A stretch of DNA of 64,000 nt from Thysanoteuthis rhombus (lineage: Eukaryota; Mollusca; Cephalopoda; Oegopsida; Thysanoteuthidae): the NCBI GenBank assembly GCA_963457665.1, contig OY735225.1, positions 6,100,844 through 6,164,843 of the forward strand, written 5' to 3'. The notes under the pieces are model-generated. The model ran no database searches and had not been told where the DNA came from. It saw only the letters and a list, made by a program, of their open reading frames with translations. Below, piece by piece: positions 24,526 through 38,765 of the stretch. The translations under genes were made by a program, and so were the position numbers. Every line of letters begins with the position of its first letter. The stretch's first letter is position 1.

Positions 24526-24620
24526 ATATATGGTCGGACAGAATGATTAGAAATTGTGTTATACAATATTGAAACTTTTACTCAAAATGATCATCTGTTA
24601 TTACATAGGGATGCATCACT
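24526..24620. repeat. Family B left-end fragment
   Basis: GGTCGGACAGAATGATTAG, GTGTTATACAATATTGAAAC and AAAATGATCATCTGTTATTA match the extended left end of the 32,071 copy. No right end follows. Confidence 0.5.
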
Positions 24621-26261
<1,641 letters not shown>

Positions 26262-26330
26262 CTAGGACTTGTCAATTCAACACAACCAGTAAGACAGCCT
26301 CCTTGCAATAAGTTGGCTGTTAGCTCAAAT
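26262..26330 (+). repeat. Possible tRNA-like SINE head (family C)
   Basis: GGACTTGTCAATTCAACACAACCAGTAAGA resembles the A-box region of the two copies at 39,570 and 39,721. No B box was seen. Confidence 0.3.
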
Positions 26331-28409
26331 CATGGAATGTGAATTTCACATAAGGGTTTACACCCTTTAATTTGGTGAGGATTTGTTTTCGTTGTTCCCC
26401 TTACGGTAAGAAAACAAATCAAAGTTGAGACTTTATGCTGGAGTTTGGCAAAACCACCACCATTCCAGGGAAGAGGAATTGGTGAATGTGGCTGCGAGGT
26501 GAGGTAGACACGAACCTCCATCATCGTTACCGATAATACAACATTAGATTCAATGACTGGAAAAACGGTAACACGGAACCTGAATTCTGATTTCCTCAAA
26601 CAATATCTGACAAAATGAACCTCAGAAGACCGACTCTTACACGACACATACAAACTTAGAGGATGGCTGTACAATCTAATCATTCCAACAATGTACACTT
26701 ATAATCGATTCAATTATAGATTTCCGGTATTTTAAACAATATATTGTTTGCAGGAGAAACAAGAAAATTGTGTGCCTAAGTCACCTAAGAATACTTTCAG
26801 ATCAAGGCAGTTATTAGAAACAATACGTTACTCTTTCAGGGAACTTGCAGAACTCGGTGATTTTATAACTCTATAAATACAAGAGAACCTTTATCAGTTT
26901 GGTTAACTCGTTCCAATGTTTCAATGCCGTTCAGAACTGCGCTGCTCGGGTCATATTATGAATTAATATTTTATTTTCGACTGATATTTAGTTTGGTAAA
27001 GTTATCAAAGCTTCCATTGGGACTGAAAAGAGAGCTTCTCGATGGCTCTGGATCTGGAGGAGTGTATCTTAACAGATACATCAATTTATAAAGCAACACA
27101 TCACAACCCGTACTATTCAAAACGGCACTTTTCGATGTATCCTGGTATAGATGATGATAGATACATAAAATGTCAGCTGCCAGATATTGATCACTGAGTC
27201 CCAGAAAATATATGCTTTGTGAGTGTCTAGAACGGCCATTCACCATGGGGGTACGTGTTAGGGTGTTTAAAACTTCCACCCTGGCTATACAACTGCTTGG
27301 GTACCTATCTCGTATATATCACTTGTGTATTCTTGGAAACAGGGATGTTCCATGACTGTATATAGAGGAAGTGATCATTAAGTACTGTAGGGTGCTTTCT
27401 ACCATGATCTTGTCTTGATTTCGTTGTTTCAAATGTGCAGGACCTCGTATCGCAATAAAAAGTGCATGGATACTCGATTTTAGTTAGAAACTCTTGAACT
27501 TAAAGCCTAGAGAGACGAAGAGAGATGGACATCTATTGACCCCCACCTCGGATGAAGTCTGCTCGATGCTGTTCCAGTTCATTGGACCAAAGCTCTAACT
27601 ACCACATTGCTCTGCTGATACATACTATACGTACCTTCTTCGCTTATTTAGCTCACCTTGCTTACATTACCTTTGCCGTTCTATTTTCTATTATTTAGCA
27701 TACGTCATTAACAAAATGACACATACTATTGGCCTGATGCTATATCAAGTTGCATCCGTCCCAGAATACTCTTCACACTTGTTTCATTTATTACACAATC
27801 AGATCATTTTCATTTTTATTCTTATAGAAATTACGAATCAGTTAAAAAGTAAACACCATTTTGTTGTTATATCCGTCTATATTACTTGCTTACTTATTTT
27901 TCAACTCCCTCCATTTGGGGGGTACTTTAGTACACAATATAATCCTGAAGGGGGTAGCAATTGTATATAATCGGTTTCTGAATGATATATGAAGAAAAAT
28001 AAAACAAGAAAAATTGTACACTGCCAGCCTCGTGGAAGTACCTTTAGATCTAAGCATTCATTAGTGACAATTCATTAGTGATTTATTCATCCAGCTCGAT
28101 CCAGTAATTGTATATCAATATAAGTATATCTATAGATAGATATATAAAATGTCAATCGATGTATATTGACCAGTGGATATCTTAAAAACGGGCTACGAAT
28201 TCTGTGAACTTTCTTCTCTTTTGAATGACATGTAAAAGTTTTCTGAGAATTAAGTTCAAAAAACGACGTGTAACAAAATGGTAAAATCGATGAAGACGGT
28301 CCAAGCGTCAATTTGAATTGAATTCATCGTAATTGGCCATTGAAAATATCGATTGAAAACTATGGAGAATCGATTACAAATTGCCTGCTTAGCCTGTGTT
28401 CCGAGCATA
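26331..28409. other. No gene recognised
   Basis: Two kilobases of unique-looking DNA. Minus frames of 122 codons (26,330-26,698) and 102 codons (26,971-27,279) have natural composition but no domain or convincing splice context. This is the best place after 9.9-10.4 kb to search for an unrecognised exon. Confidence 0.4.
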
Positions 28410-28865
28410 TATTGAACAGGTCTGGTTAATCAATCAATGGAAACTGTCACATGACAAACATCTTTTGGCTGTTGGGGGTGATCTATCAAAAATTAAAAAG
28501 GGAGGTGATTATAAAATATGGTATTCCTCTCGCTTCTTGTTGACATGCAATTTGTAAAATGTATATCGAATAAATTGAAAATTCAATCAGAAAAAGGCAC
28601 TGGTGAACGCTGCTGGACACACACCATGGAACCAATTATACATAAAGTTACGTAGTAAAATGATCCGCACCATTAAAACCCTTTCTATACGCTTTCTCTA
28701 AACATAATAACGAGTAAAGGTTTAAACTTCCAGTCCTCAAACCAAATCTGGTCAGGCTGTGAACTTGATACTTTCATACATGGATAACAAACCAAACTTG
28801 TTAGGAAGCGAAAAAAATCTGTTGACAGTTCTGGTTGACAGTTTCCCAGATATACAAAGATGAAT
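28410..28865 (+). repeat. Family A dispersed repeat, plus copy
   Basis: GAACAGGTCTGGTTAATCAA begins the copy. GGGGGTGATCTATCAAAAAT, CATAATAACGAGTAAAGGTT, AACTTCCAGTCCTC and GTTGACAGTTCTGGTTGACA follow in family order. A next copy starts 38 bases later. Confidence 0.65.
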
Positions 28866-28902
28866 AGATATAAACAAGCTCAAATAGACAGTTAAATTGA
28901 TA

Positions 28903-29315
28903 GGTCTGGTTAGTCACTCAATAGACACCATCATATTACCAACGCCTTTTGGCCGAATGCCGTGTTGGGGTGATCAATTAACCATAGAAAAAAGGACAAT
29001 CAACGAATAAGTTACCTCTCTAAACTTGTTTGGCAATGATCATTAAAAAAAAGTCCATATTTTCACACAACAAGCATGAATGCTGTCGAACCCTATCTAA
29101 TGGATCTGTTTAGCATAAACCTACATTGTAAATGTATCCCAACTACTGAAATATTATTCATGGGGAGATTTTCAAGAAAAAAGAAAATGTTTTATCTAGA
29201 CATAATGAAGAGTAAATATTCATACTTTCAGCCCTTTCCCTCTATTGGTATGGCTTTTGATGAGTGTTACGTACATGGATAGCGTGGACAGTGTCGGTTG
29301 ATGGCTTTTTCTAAA
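28903..29315 (+). repeat. Family A dispersed repeat, plus copy
   Basis: Well preserved on the left: GGTCTGGTTAGTCACTCAAT, ACCAACGCCTTTTGGC and GTTGGGGTGATCAATTAACC. Later landmarks are ACATTGTAAATG, GACATAATGAAGAGTAAA and CCTCTATTGGTATGGC. Confidence 0.7.
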
Positions 29316-29356
29316 ATTAAAATAAACATATTGCTATATGAATAGATATGAACAAA

Positions 29357-29458
<102 letters not shown>

Positions 29459-29789
29459 AATACGTGTTTACATGATTAAAATGAATTTAAGTAATCCCAA
29501 ACTTTATTTTTGCTGGGTAGAGTTTGAAATCTAAAATATTCCTACTTAATCGACTTATTCAAATACTAAGAACGAAACAAATCTCCAGCAACAAACGAAA
29601 TGTTCTTTCTCTTCCAACGATCAATTCTTATATTTATACCGGACAAATACACTGGAAAACGTACTTCTTACAGGCACCAGTGATTGACGGTGGAATAAAA
29701 ACGAATGTTCATGACATTGTCAAAAGGAGAAAAAAAAATCAAGAGAAGAATCAGCCTTGTAAGGCAAGCCTCGTCAGCAACAAGCTGGA

Positions 29790-30118
29790 CCTTAAAAAAC
29801 GAAAAAAATCCCATTAGTTCTAAAAAAAAGTGTGTACAACCAATGCATCCCCCTGATGGTCGCCGATGAAGCTGAAACAGTGAACCTAACCAAGGAACTG
29901 ACCCTCAACGTGCACATGAGAGAATCGTGCTAACCTCATATGGGGAGATCGAAGACAGCGCAATATATCAAGAAAAAAGGAATCTGGAACATCATAAACT
30001 CTACAAGAAAACTCAAATGGCAATGGACTGGTAATGTTTCAAGAATTGCAGACAATCGATGGACATCACGACATGTGCAACCAAGGCCGACAGAATATAA
30101 AATGGAGAGACAAAAAAG
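29790..30118 (+). mobile_element. RTE-type LINE, 3' end fragment
   Basis: IPLVLKKSVYNQCI-like start near 29,808, an AETVNLTKELT block near 29,870, then TRKLKWQWTGNVSRIADNRW at about 30,001-30,060 in one frame. These are the conserved C-terminal blocks of RTE elements. It lacks the last HDREIW block. It is 5'-truncated and has frame changes between blocks. Confidence 0.75.
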
Positions 30119-31160
30119 ACAATTTGTTTGCTCTGCAACGCCCTTGATAAAGAGAAACGACAAATGCTGCAGAGGGTCTATGCTAAACGACAGAACCTTT
30201 TTCTTTTCATTTTTGATTGTGTCCGATTCAATTTACCTTTGATTTGATTAAATATTTACATATTTTCCCCCGGTGCCAGTAGGCAGTGTTCTGAACTAGT
30301 TGAAAGCCATAATTCTGAATGCTGATTTAAAAGGTTGACAGGCTTTTCCCACTTTGAAGATTCACACAAAATAATGTCTCTCCTCTCTGTATTCTTGTGC
30401 AAGATGAAATATCAAAATGATTATGTGGAGAGAGGTCACAAAGATATGAGCGAGGGTCATGTCTCTTATAAACGAACAAAAAACAGAACAGAACACCTGA
30501 AAACTTCAACGCCAGTTTTAACAAGCGAATACCGATTTAAAGAGAGAAAAAAGTGAATCAAGATCAGTTTTTAAATAGCGACAACAGTGGGAAAATCGCT
30601 GTGAAAAATTGTTGAATGTGCAAAAAATTGAATCACTCCTCAACTACTCAATTGCTCATTCTTCCCGGAAATGTAATCAAAATTTATTTAGGACTTGCAA
30701 TGGTATTGTGTGGATAGGGATATAACTCTGTTTCCGAGGGGTAACCGTGAAAATTGCTGGACCTTCCCGACTTATTCAATCATCTCTTTTGAAGCCTATG
30801 GTCCAACATTCAATGAAATGTTATTCGATGCCTTTGAGAACTTTTGGACGATTACACAGACGGATAAACAGACAATTACGAGTGAATACGTATATCTCTC
30901 TAATATTCATTGGTAGAAGTAAAAAAAAATAGGTATGTTTGAGTTGAGCCCTGAAAAATGAAGACCAATTTGAATTTGAATGAATTAACTTGGGAGGAGC
31001 AAGAAATAAATAACATAAATAAATCTACAGAACAAAACAAAACTAAAGATTCTCTTTTCGTTCATCGAAATGAAAATGCGAACCAAATTATGCCAAAAAA
31101 AAAAAAAGAGATTAATATCTTCTTTTTCTTCTTCGATGTATAAAAACATGAATGACACAA
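30119..31160. other. No gene recognised
   Basis: Short frames only (60-75 codons), several overlapping in different phases. No domain or repeat. Confidence 0.5.
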
Positions 31161-32070
31161 AAGTCTAGACGAGAAAATTGGCTTCTCTGGTCAGGCCCTA
31201 CTTTTGTACAATTGTCGATGTAGAAATCAGACGCTAACAATTAGTGAAAAAAATAGAAATCACAAAATGACAAGAAATGGCAAATGAAATAATATACAAA
31301 TGACTTTCTTCTCTTTTAGATATTGCTATTCCCTTTAAATCAATTGTTCTTACCATCGTGTCACCCTGAAGTTGACAGGCCTTGGCCCTCCTCCTTCTTC
31401 ACATCTTTAGCTTGAAATTGGTTCTGAAAATGTGTTTAAAAAAAATTCGTATGTATTGTATTCCTCACGATATCCGGCAAACTATTGTTATGTTAATCCC
31501 CAAAATAATTAGAGAAATTCTAGTGTTTTCTTTACTGGCTTGCATCACCTGCAGACAATAAAATTAGGATCTCAGATGTTCCCCGCGCTTTTTCTTAACA
31601 AAAATCACACCAAGTCTAGACAGTAAAATTGGCTTTTGCGATAGGGTCCCACTTTCGTGCAAATGTCAATTTTTATATCAGACAACACAAAATTTTTCGG
31701 GATAATACCAATTATAGAATGATGAAGAGACTTGGCGAAAAAAATAATGGGCAAACGTTTCCTTTTCTTTTAGACATCTCTGTAATCTTGGGTACATTTA
31801 GTGATCTGACGACATAAATGTTTGTTTATTGATTATCATCTGATATAATATAAAAATGTTCAGGCAGCTTATCGAATGATTGAAGTCGTCCTTGTTCTTA
31901 ATGATCATACAATGTTTCGGCAGATTTAATCGACGACCTTTTTTTGAGTATATTATGAAATGTCCATAAGAAAACTGAGTCTCTTCCTTTGGCCTCTTAC
32001 CTCGGTAGTGTAAATTAAAAAATCGATTTCAAACAAGTCATAGACAGTATATTCAAGAAATGGACATATT

Positions 32071-32275
32071 TTGTCCGACAGAATGAATTATGAATCGTGT
32101 TGTATTATATAGAAAGTTATTTGAAACGATCATCTGTCGTTACACGGTTAAATGAAATTCCTGCAGCAGCCCCATTTTTTTCCATTGTTTATTCTATTCA
32201 CGTTGTCTATATTGAGTGATATATTAACCGCCTACCGATCAGGGATCATTTTGAATAAGTTTCTCTCTAATATAA
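32071..32275 (+). mobile_element. Family B element with inverted ends, inside the tandem array
   Basis: Left end TTGTCCGACAGAATGAATTA through GTTATTTGAAACGATCATC and CGTTACACGGTTAA. Right end TTAACCGCCTACCGATCAGG through CATTTTGAATAAGTTTC is its inverted relative. The core shares GCAGCAGCCCCATTTTTTT and CACGTTGTCTATATTGAG with other copies. Confidence 0.6.
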
Positions 32276-32389
32276 AGCAATTTATAATTCAAACTGCATA
32301 TTACAACAAAAAACAAAAAAAAAAAACATCGAGCTTTATGATTTGTCAACGCGGTAGGGATAAACAATATGGCTGCCACTTTTTTTTGC

Positions 32390-32720
32390 ATATTTTTCGA
32401 TTTTGACGAAATTTCCAATATTTATTTATTGAAGGATGAATTTTGAAGGAAAAAATCTTCTATTCCAAATATTTGAATAGAAGAATTTTCTTCGAATACT
32501 TCTTACCATTTTGATGATATATTTTATACGTTGCTGTTTTCGCTGCTGTTTACACAATCAACACATAAATCCCTTGAGATATCAATTATGTTTATCTTCT
32601 TTGGAAAAGTATACTGGAATGGCTCGAACTGAGAGTCTTACTTTGGGAATTAAAAAACAGAAAAATTAAATGAAATACTTTCTTTTCGGCATTTCTTTTA
32701 GCTTTATTCGATTAATTATA
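32390..32720 (+). repeat. Dispersed repeat I, copy 1
   Basis: Shares with 62,265-62,545 the ordered strings TTTTTCGATTTTGACGAAA, ATAAATCCCTTGAGAT, TTTGGAAAAG, TTTGGGAATTAAAAAACA and ATTTCTTTTAGCTTTAT. A weaker third relative lies at about 33,355-33,460 (CATCCCAAATATTGGGAGAG). Confidence 0.55.
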
Positions 32721-35700
32721 GTTTAGACTTTTGATCTGTAGAAAAAATCACTCAATATTTCTTTTTTTAAAAAGAAATTCATCATTTTTATCGATTACTC
32801 CCAGTTCAAGCAGTTCAGGGGTGCTTTGCAAAAAGATAAACATTATTAATATATCGAGAAATATATTCGTTAGATGTGTGAAAATCAGTAAAAGTGGCAA
32901 AATATAAGTCAAGAAAATCATCAAATTTGTTAGGTGGAAATCATATGAAAACAATTCTTTTCCAAGAATTTTTTTTTTCCACAACTCACAAAGTTGATAC
33001 GTAAAGCCTCAGTTACCATAGGCGGCAAATACTCTGCTACGCTTTAACACGGTTTAGTTTTGATTTACGGAACGCTTTCCACCATTTATACCTGAATTCC
33101 AAATTGCTTATTAGAACATACATTGAAAATGCACCCAAAGATAAAAATTGCTTTGTATCATATCTTTTTTCTTTTTGCCTGAAACAAATAGTAACAGCTA
33201 GGTATAAACAGCAGGAACGTGATTTTCACAAAAAAAAAAAAAAACGGCCAATGGAGATTATAGAATCAACAAAAAATCAGCATATTATTTAATTTTTATA
33301 AAAATTGCTACATTTATGTATAGGAAGACTAACAGAAGACTGACAGAAGAAAATACCATTTTTCATCCCAAATATTGGGAGAGAAGAATTTGTTTTCATT
33401 TGATTCCTAATTAACTTTTAATTATTTTGATTATTTAGTTTGTTCACAGTTTGCCGTTTTTTTAAATGTATTAGGTTCATCACGATATTATGCAAACACA
33501 TGGTAGAAGAATTCCCAAGTTGATAATGGAATTCTTACTTCTATTCCTGCAAGCTCCTGCTCTCTCTGGACAGTAAAATTAACTTTCCGATGTTAGCTTA
33601 CTATTTCTAAACAGTAATCACACGAAGTCTAGACAATGAAATTAGTTTCTACGGTCGGACCCTACTTTTGTGCAAATGTCGATGTTAATTTCGTACGACA
33701 GGAAGATATTGGGAAATACAGATGGCACAATAATAGCACTAGTCTGAGAAATAATGGTTAACTGTTGTTGTTCTTCCCTTTTCTGGATCACTGCAGTGTT
33801 GGGTGACTTCAATGACCTGACAACATAAATGCAATAATACTAGAAACATTCCTATGATATCCGAACGGTTTTTCCGACGATTGAATGTTTTTTTAATATA
33901 TATATTGATTTGGTCGATTCATTCTACGGCCATCTCTAAGTTTAACATGCTTTAATAGTGAGGAAAAAGAGTCTCTTTTTTAGTCACTTTCTCTGGCAGT
34001 GCAGAAGTAAAAAAAAAAAAAAAAAGAGGCTTTGGTATCAAACGAAATAGATCACGGAAATCTGTTGATCAGTATCATTTGTCGGCGCGATTAGTTGTTG
34101 ATCATAAGATCAATAACTTTTTCTCATCAGGACAAATGTAAAAAAAGATTCACCCACGGTGCAGACGGTAAAGTTGGCTTCCGTGGTCGGATCAAAGTTT
34201 CTGCAAATTTCAACCTTGATATTAGACAAGGATTGATCAAAAACAAAGATCGCTCAATAATGACATTGACAAAAAATATATACAAATGTCATGTTTTTCC
34301 TTTCTTAACTTTTCCCTTTAGATCAATGGATCTTAACTTTTTCAACACTGCTTCCTTTAGTTGATGGAACTTAGCTTCACACCCTAACATCTTCCTCCAA
34401 AGGACTTGTATGAAATGGACGGTGCTAAACTGTGGAAAAAATCTATGATATTATGTTCTTATCTTATCAATCATGAATATACAAACACATATTGAAAGAA
34501 TCCCCAGAATATTTAAAAAAAAATTTATCTTCCTTTGAGGGTTTGCACCTTTTGTAGGTGCTAATGGCCTCTAGGATTCCTAAAATTAAGTTCTGGTATC
34601 CCTGCTCCTAAAAATCAATGGTTTAAACTCTATACAATAAAATTAGTTTCTGCGATCAGGCCCTGTGCAAATGTCGTTGTTGATCAAATAAAACATATGG
34701 TGGAAAAATGCAATTCTTACAAAAAATATGAACACGTCGTGTAAAACCCCTTCTCGTTGATGGAACTGATCTCCAGCCCCCTACCCCCTAAATCTTTGAC
34801 CAAATGATGAGTTTCAAATGGTCACAGCAAATCTGTGAGGGAAATAAATTGTACGCAATTTTATGCAAATGTTGCTGTTGGTAATTAGAAAATGCAATAT
34901 ATGAAAAAATGCAGATCTCACTATGATTAATTTGATAAAAAAATATGAATAAATGTCTGGTAACACTCCCTTTAGTTAATGTACCTTGTCTCCACCCTCT
35001 GAAACATTTTTGACCATATGATAAGTTTCAAATGGCTACGACAAATCTATGAAAGAAATAATTATATCATGAGCATAAGGATATTATGCAAGCGCTTCCT
35101 GAGAGAATACCCAAAACAATTAAAGAATTTGTTTTTCTTTGCAGGCTCAAATTCCTCCAAGACATTAAAACTAGATGTTGATAGCCCCATGATATTCCTA
35201 AACAGAATTGACTCAAATTCTTGACGGTAAAGTTAGTTTCTGCAAAAATCGATGTTGATTACAGAAAACGCCAAGAATTGGCAGAAAAAAGGACGAATTG
35301 GACAACAAAAGTAGAACAAATAATAAGCAAATTTTCTTTCAGAGATTCCTGCAGTGTTAGTCAATTCTGATTACCTGGCAACATCAATTTACATTCATTG
35401 AACATCTAAAAACTACCTAATTGCCTTTTTTCACCTCGTTTTCCAAAAGTTTTTAAAAAAAAAAAACAGATCGCCCTTTTGTCACCATTATCTTTCTACC
35501 CTCTTATTAATTCTCGTCTGTCTTTTCCTACCATGATTTCAAACTACTTTTTCCCCTCCTACCCCTTTATTGAACTAACTATTTTCTGACCTTCCCCCAC
35601 CTACCATGTCAAGATTACTCATGATAAACAGCCAATCTCGAAAAGAAGCCACGATGATCAACATACGTCTTCGATGTCTCAAATGTCATTCAATGATGAC

Positions 35701-36230
35701 ACAATTATTAAAGCGTAGGGAAAGGGAAAGGAGAGAATTGGCTCTTCTAATTGGGTCCTACTTCCTTGGAGTATCATCACTGGTATTAGATAAAGCGAAT
35801 AAATGATGGAAAGAAACGATAACACTTGCAAACTGTGCAAATGTCTTTCCTTCTTCCAAGATCATTGCAGTGTTGAACACTTTCAAATAGCTGGCAATAT
35901 AAACATTTGTTTACTATTTGGCAATATCTAACCCATTACAAAGATGTGTTGATTATAATGACTTGTTTACGCAATGGGCTATTCATCATAAGATATCTTG
36001 GTCAACTTGATACAAAAAGTGTGTTTTACACATCTCCCTTCCGGTCACTCTTTCTCTCTCAAAGAGAGAAAGGGGAGATAAGCATGATAAATGTAAAAGA
36101 ATATCCTAATCATTGGATATAAAATCATCTCCATTTAGTGTGGCTTTCCCTTACTTCCTACATATACTGGACCTCTGTTTTCCAATACCAAAACCTATAT
36201 ATAGATATATGCATGTGTGTGTGTGTGTGT

Positions 36231-36234
36231 TTGC

Positions 36235-36325
<91 letters not shown>

Positions 36326-36345
36326 AAGAGAGAGAAAGAGAGATA
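36231..36345. repeat. Compound (TA)n(GA)n microsatellite
   Basis: About 25 TA units joined to about 30 interrupted GA units, preceded by a short TG run. Confidence 0.95.
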
Positions 36346-36496
36346 GGAATAAGTGTGTGGGAGATAAAGAGAGAAATATAGATGAAAAGTGAGTGAAAGA
36401 CAGTCAAGTGTAATGAGTGTAATGAAATATCCATGTCATTACATACAAAATAATTTCCAATCAGTTTGGCTCTTCCTTACTTCTTACTCATCTTAT

Positions 36497-36497
36497 A

Positions 36498-36554
<57 letters not shown>

Positions 36555-36558
36555 TTGT
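36497..36558. repeat. Compound (TA)n(TG)n microsatellite
   Basis: About 15 TA and 14 TG units. Confidence 0.95.
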
Positions 36559-37650
36559 GCGCGATTCTGTGTCTATGTATTCACTTATGTACTTAAGCAT
36601 GTCTCTATCCATATCAGATTGTTTCTTTATCCGATCTTAACTGCATTTATTACAAGTTGAATATCCAGAATTAACATTCGCTCTCCATCCTCTGGATACA
36701 GTTTTTCTTATAACAAACAAAAGGTACATTCACTTTTTTTGAAAGTACGTATCTCACCTGACACTATTGTCATTCACAAAAAAATGACGCAGGCTAAGTA
36801 TTTGTGCATAGATCCGTCCTCGGATTAAACCACTTCATTTCGGGCTCATCCCACCGTCTTCTATTGAATTTCATCGAAATTCACCGAGGTGTCTAGTAGA
36901 TATTGTGTCGATAGACACGAACTCTTGGCGATATTGTGTAGTTTTGACATAAGTACGATGTATGCGTGTCTTTTCACTCCCCTTTTGGCGCTCCGTTTCT
37001 TCCTCAATGTTTCTCTCCGTGTCTTTGTGTGTCTGTACGTAACTCTTTCTCTCTTTCCCTCCTTTTGTCTTACTCTATATGCCTTTATATACGTGAGTGT
37101 TTGTCTCACTTCCTCATAATCTGTCTTTTGCTCTCTCTTTCACTTTTTGTCTCTGTGTCGTCATGAATCTCTCTTTCTCTCTCTCTTTTATCTTTCCATT
37201 TGTGTGTCCCCTCCCCCGTCATTTTTGGTCTGTCTTTTTCCCTTGTTACTAGCAGTGTATCTGTCTGTCTTCCTGTCTCTCTCTGTCTTTATTTCACCTT
37301 CTCAAACCGATTTGAAAGGAATGCCAGATATACAAAATATGCTGGTCACGAACAGAAATGGTCTTGTGCTTCTTCTTACGCAAAAAAACAAGGGGTCGAA
37401 AGGAGAAAAAAAATTAAAAAAGAATTACGTCCTATTTTCAGACATTGGATGGATTTAGAAAGATGTGGGGCCTGGAGATACCTGACAACGAGATTAAAGA
37501 AAGGTGGCAGGAAAGTTACAAGGTTTAAATGTTGCAGAGAAGTGTTCAATCAAACCAAGATACCTCGTCTTCGTGAGAGTTTGCAAACTAATTCTTCCTC
37601 AATCCTACCACCTTTGACCTTCTGTTGTTTCAATGTTATTTATTCCATTT
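36559..37650. other. No gene recognised; pyrimidine-rich part
   Basis: 36,960-37,310 is T- and C-rich with TCTCTCTC and GTCTGTCT strings. The 172-codon frame 37,200-37,718 begins in this tract and ends in CA/TA repeats; only 37,320-37,620 is of ordinary composition, and it shows no domain. Confidence 0.45.
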
Positions 37651-37772
37651 ACACACACACACACGCAAACACACACATATATATATATATACATATATAT
37701 ACATATATATGTGTGTAAGTGTGCGTATCTTTGTGTATGTGTGTGTATGTGTGTGTGTGTGTGTGAATGAAC
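37651..37772. repeat. Mixed (CA)n, (TA)n, (TG)n microsatellite
   Basis: Short runs of CA, TATACA, TA and TG in sequence; the CA start and TG end make it roughly self-complementary. Confidence 0.9.
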
Positions 37773-37904
37773 ATTTTTTCAAAAAGCTGAATGAGATTAA
37801 TAGATTACATTGACAGATATTGGGAAATAATTGACTGATATACCACGAAAAATGTATAAATTCCTTTCAAGTGTTTTATGTTCAAAGCGGTAAAGATTTG
37901 TAAA

Positions 37905-38116
37905 ATATACATATATACATATTCATATGTATACATATACACATACACACACACACACATATATATATATGTATATGCATATATATATGTATATATATAT
38001 ACACACACGCACATATATATATATATATGTGTGTGTGTAAACTCTCTCCCATTTTTCTTGGTATATACACATACACACACACATACATGCACACACACAC
38101 ACACATATATATATAA
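37905..38116. repeat. Mixed (CA)n, (TA)n microsatellite
   Basis: Alternating runs of ATACATA, CA, TA and TG with one 30-bp non-repeat island near 38,040-38,065. Confidence 0.9.
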
Positions 38117-38149
38117 TTATATTATACATACATAATTTCTGATGAATGC

Positions 38150-38400
38150 TTATTTCATAAAGTGTTCGATACAATCATCATTAGGTTTAGTCAAAGTAAA
38201 GCATTGAATATGGTGAAATAATGGATTTGCTACACAAACATGCTTTGCTCCTACTCTTTTGAGCATCTTCTGGTGAATCCTCTTCCAGGGGAGGAACATT
38301 AACGCATTTTCGTAGCAAATGCGTTATTGTACAATATTTAAAGCTTTATTCTAACTAAATGTTTTGTTTATGAGATGAACCCATCGCACATCTTATGCTG
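38150..38400. mobile_element. Palindromic pair of Penelope-like element ends
   Basis: The left arm carries TTCGATACAATCATCATT and GGATTTGCTACACAAACATG, the minus-sense end of the Penelope-like family. About 60 bases on, the right arm reads AACATTAACGCATTTTCGTAGCAAATGCG in plus sense, then ATTTAAAGCTTTATTCTAAC and ATGAGATGAACC, the complement of the left arm's flank. Arrangement matches 19,955-20,165 and 59,140-59,290. Confidence 0.5.
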
Positions 38401-38675
38401 AATAACTGATTTGTACTTTTGTATATATCATATTATATAATTGTGTCATCCACACACAGCTATTTCGATGTATTACATCTCTTCAGTGTGGTTATAGACT
38501 TTCCACTATCCCATCCAGTACTGCAAGGCAGGATTAAAACCTTTACATAATACCCAGAAGCTGATATCCTACCTCTGGAACTTCACGGTTAGTAAGGCTG
38601 AATTTAAGCAATATATTCATTTATGCAGAAATTCCCACATTCACCAGAGTGCTTTATTCCGATGGAAGAGCATTG

Positions 38676-38685
38676 CATATATATG

Positions 38686-38762
<77 letters not shown>
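38676..38762. repeat. (TA)n microsatellite
   Basis: About 40 TA units with an early TATG interruption; directly abuts a family B copy. Confidence 0.95.

Positions 38763-38765
<3 letters not shown>

Larger units (their letters stand above)
31161..35930 (+). repeat. Diverged tandem array of about 0.5-kb units
   Basis: A landmark block (TCTAGAC-x-GTAAAATTGGCTTCTGCGGTCGG, then CTTTTGTGCAAATGTCGATG) recurs near 31,165, 31,617, 33,637, 34,156, 34,635, 35,224 and 35,728. A second block, a T and C run ending in AG followed by ATC-x-CTGCAGTGTTGG and CTGACAACATAAATG, recurs near 31,773, 33,783, 35,343 and 35,860. A third, TTGACCATATGATAAGTTTC-like, recurs near 34,797 and 35,013. Units are 450-600 bp apart except where other DNA is inserted (32.0-33.5 kb). 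Each unit holds only short open stretches. It may be an ancient amplified exon-intron unit or a satellite-like array. Confidence 0.65.

Noticed and set aside
31161-35930. CRISPR-like array
   Set aside because: Units are about 0.5 kb and diverged, with no short identical repeats or uniform spacers; the DNA is eukaryotic in character.
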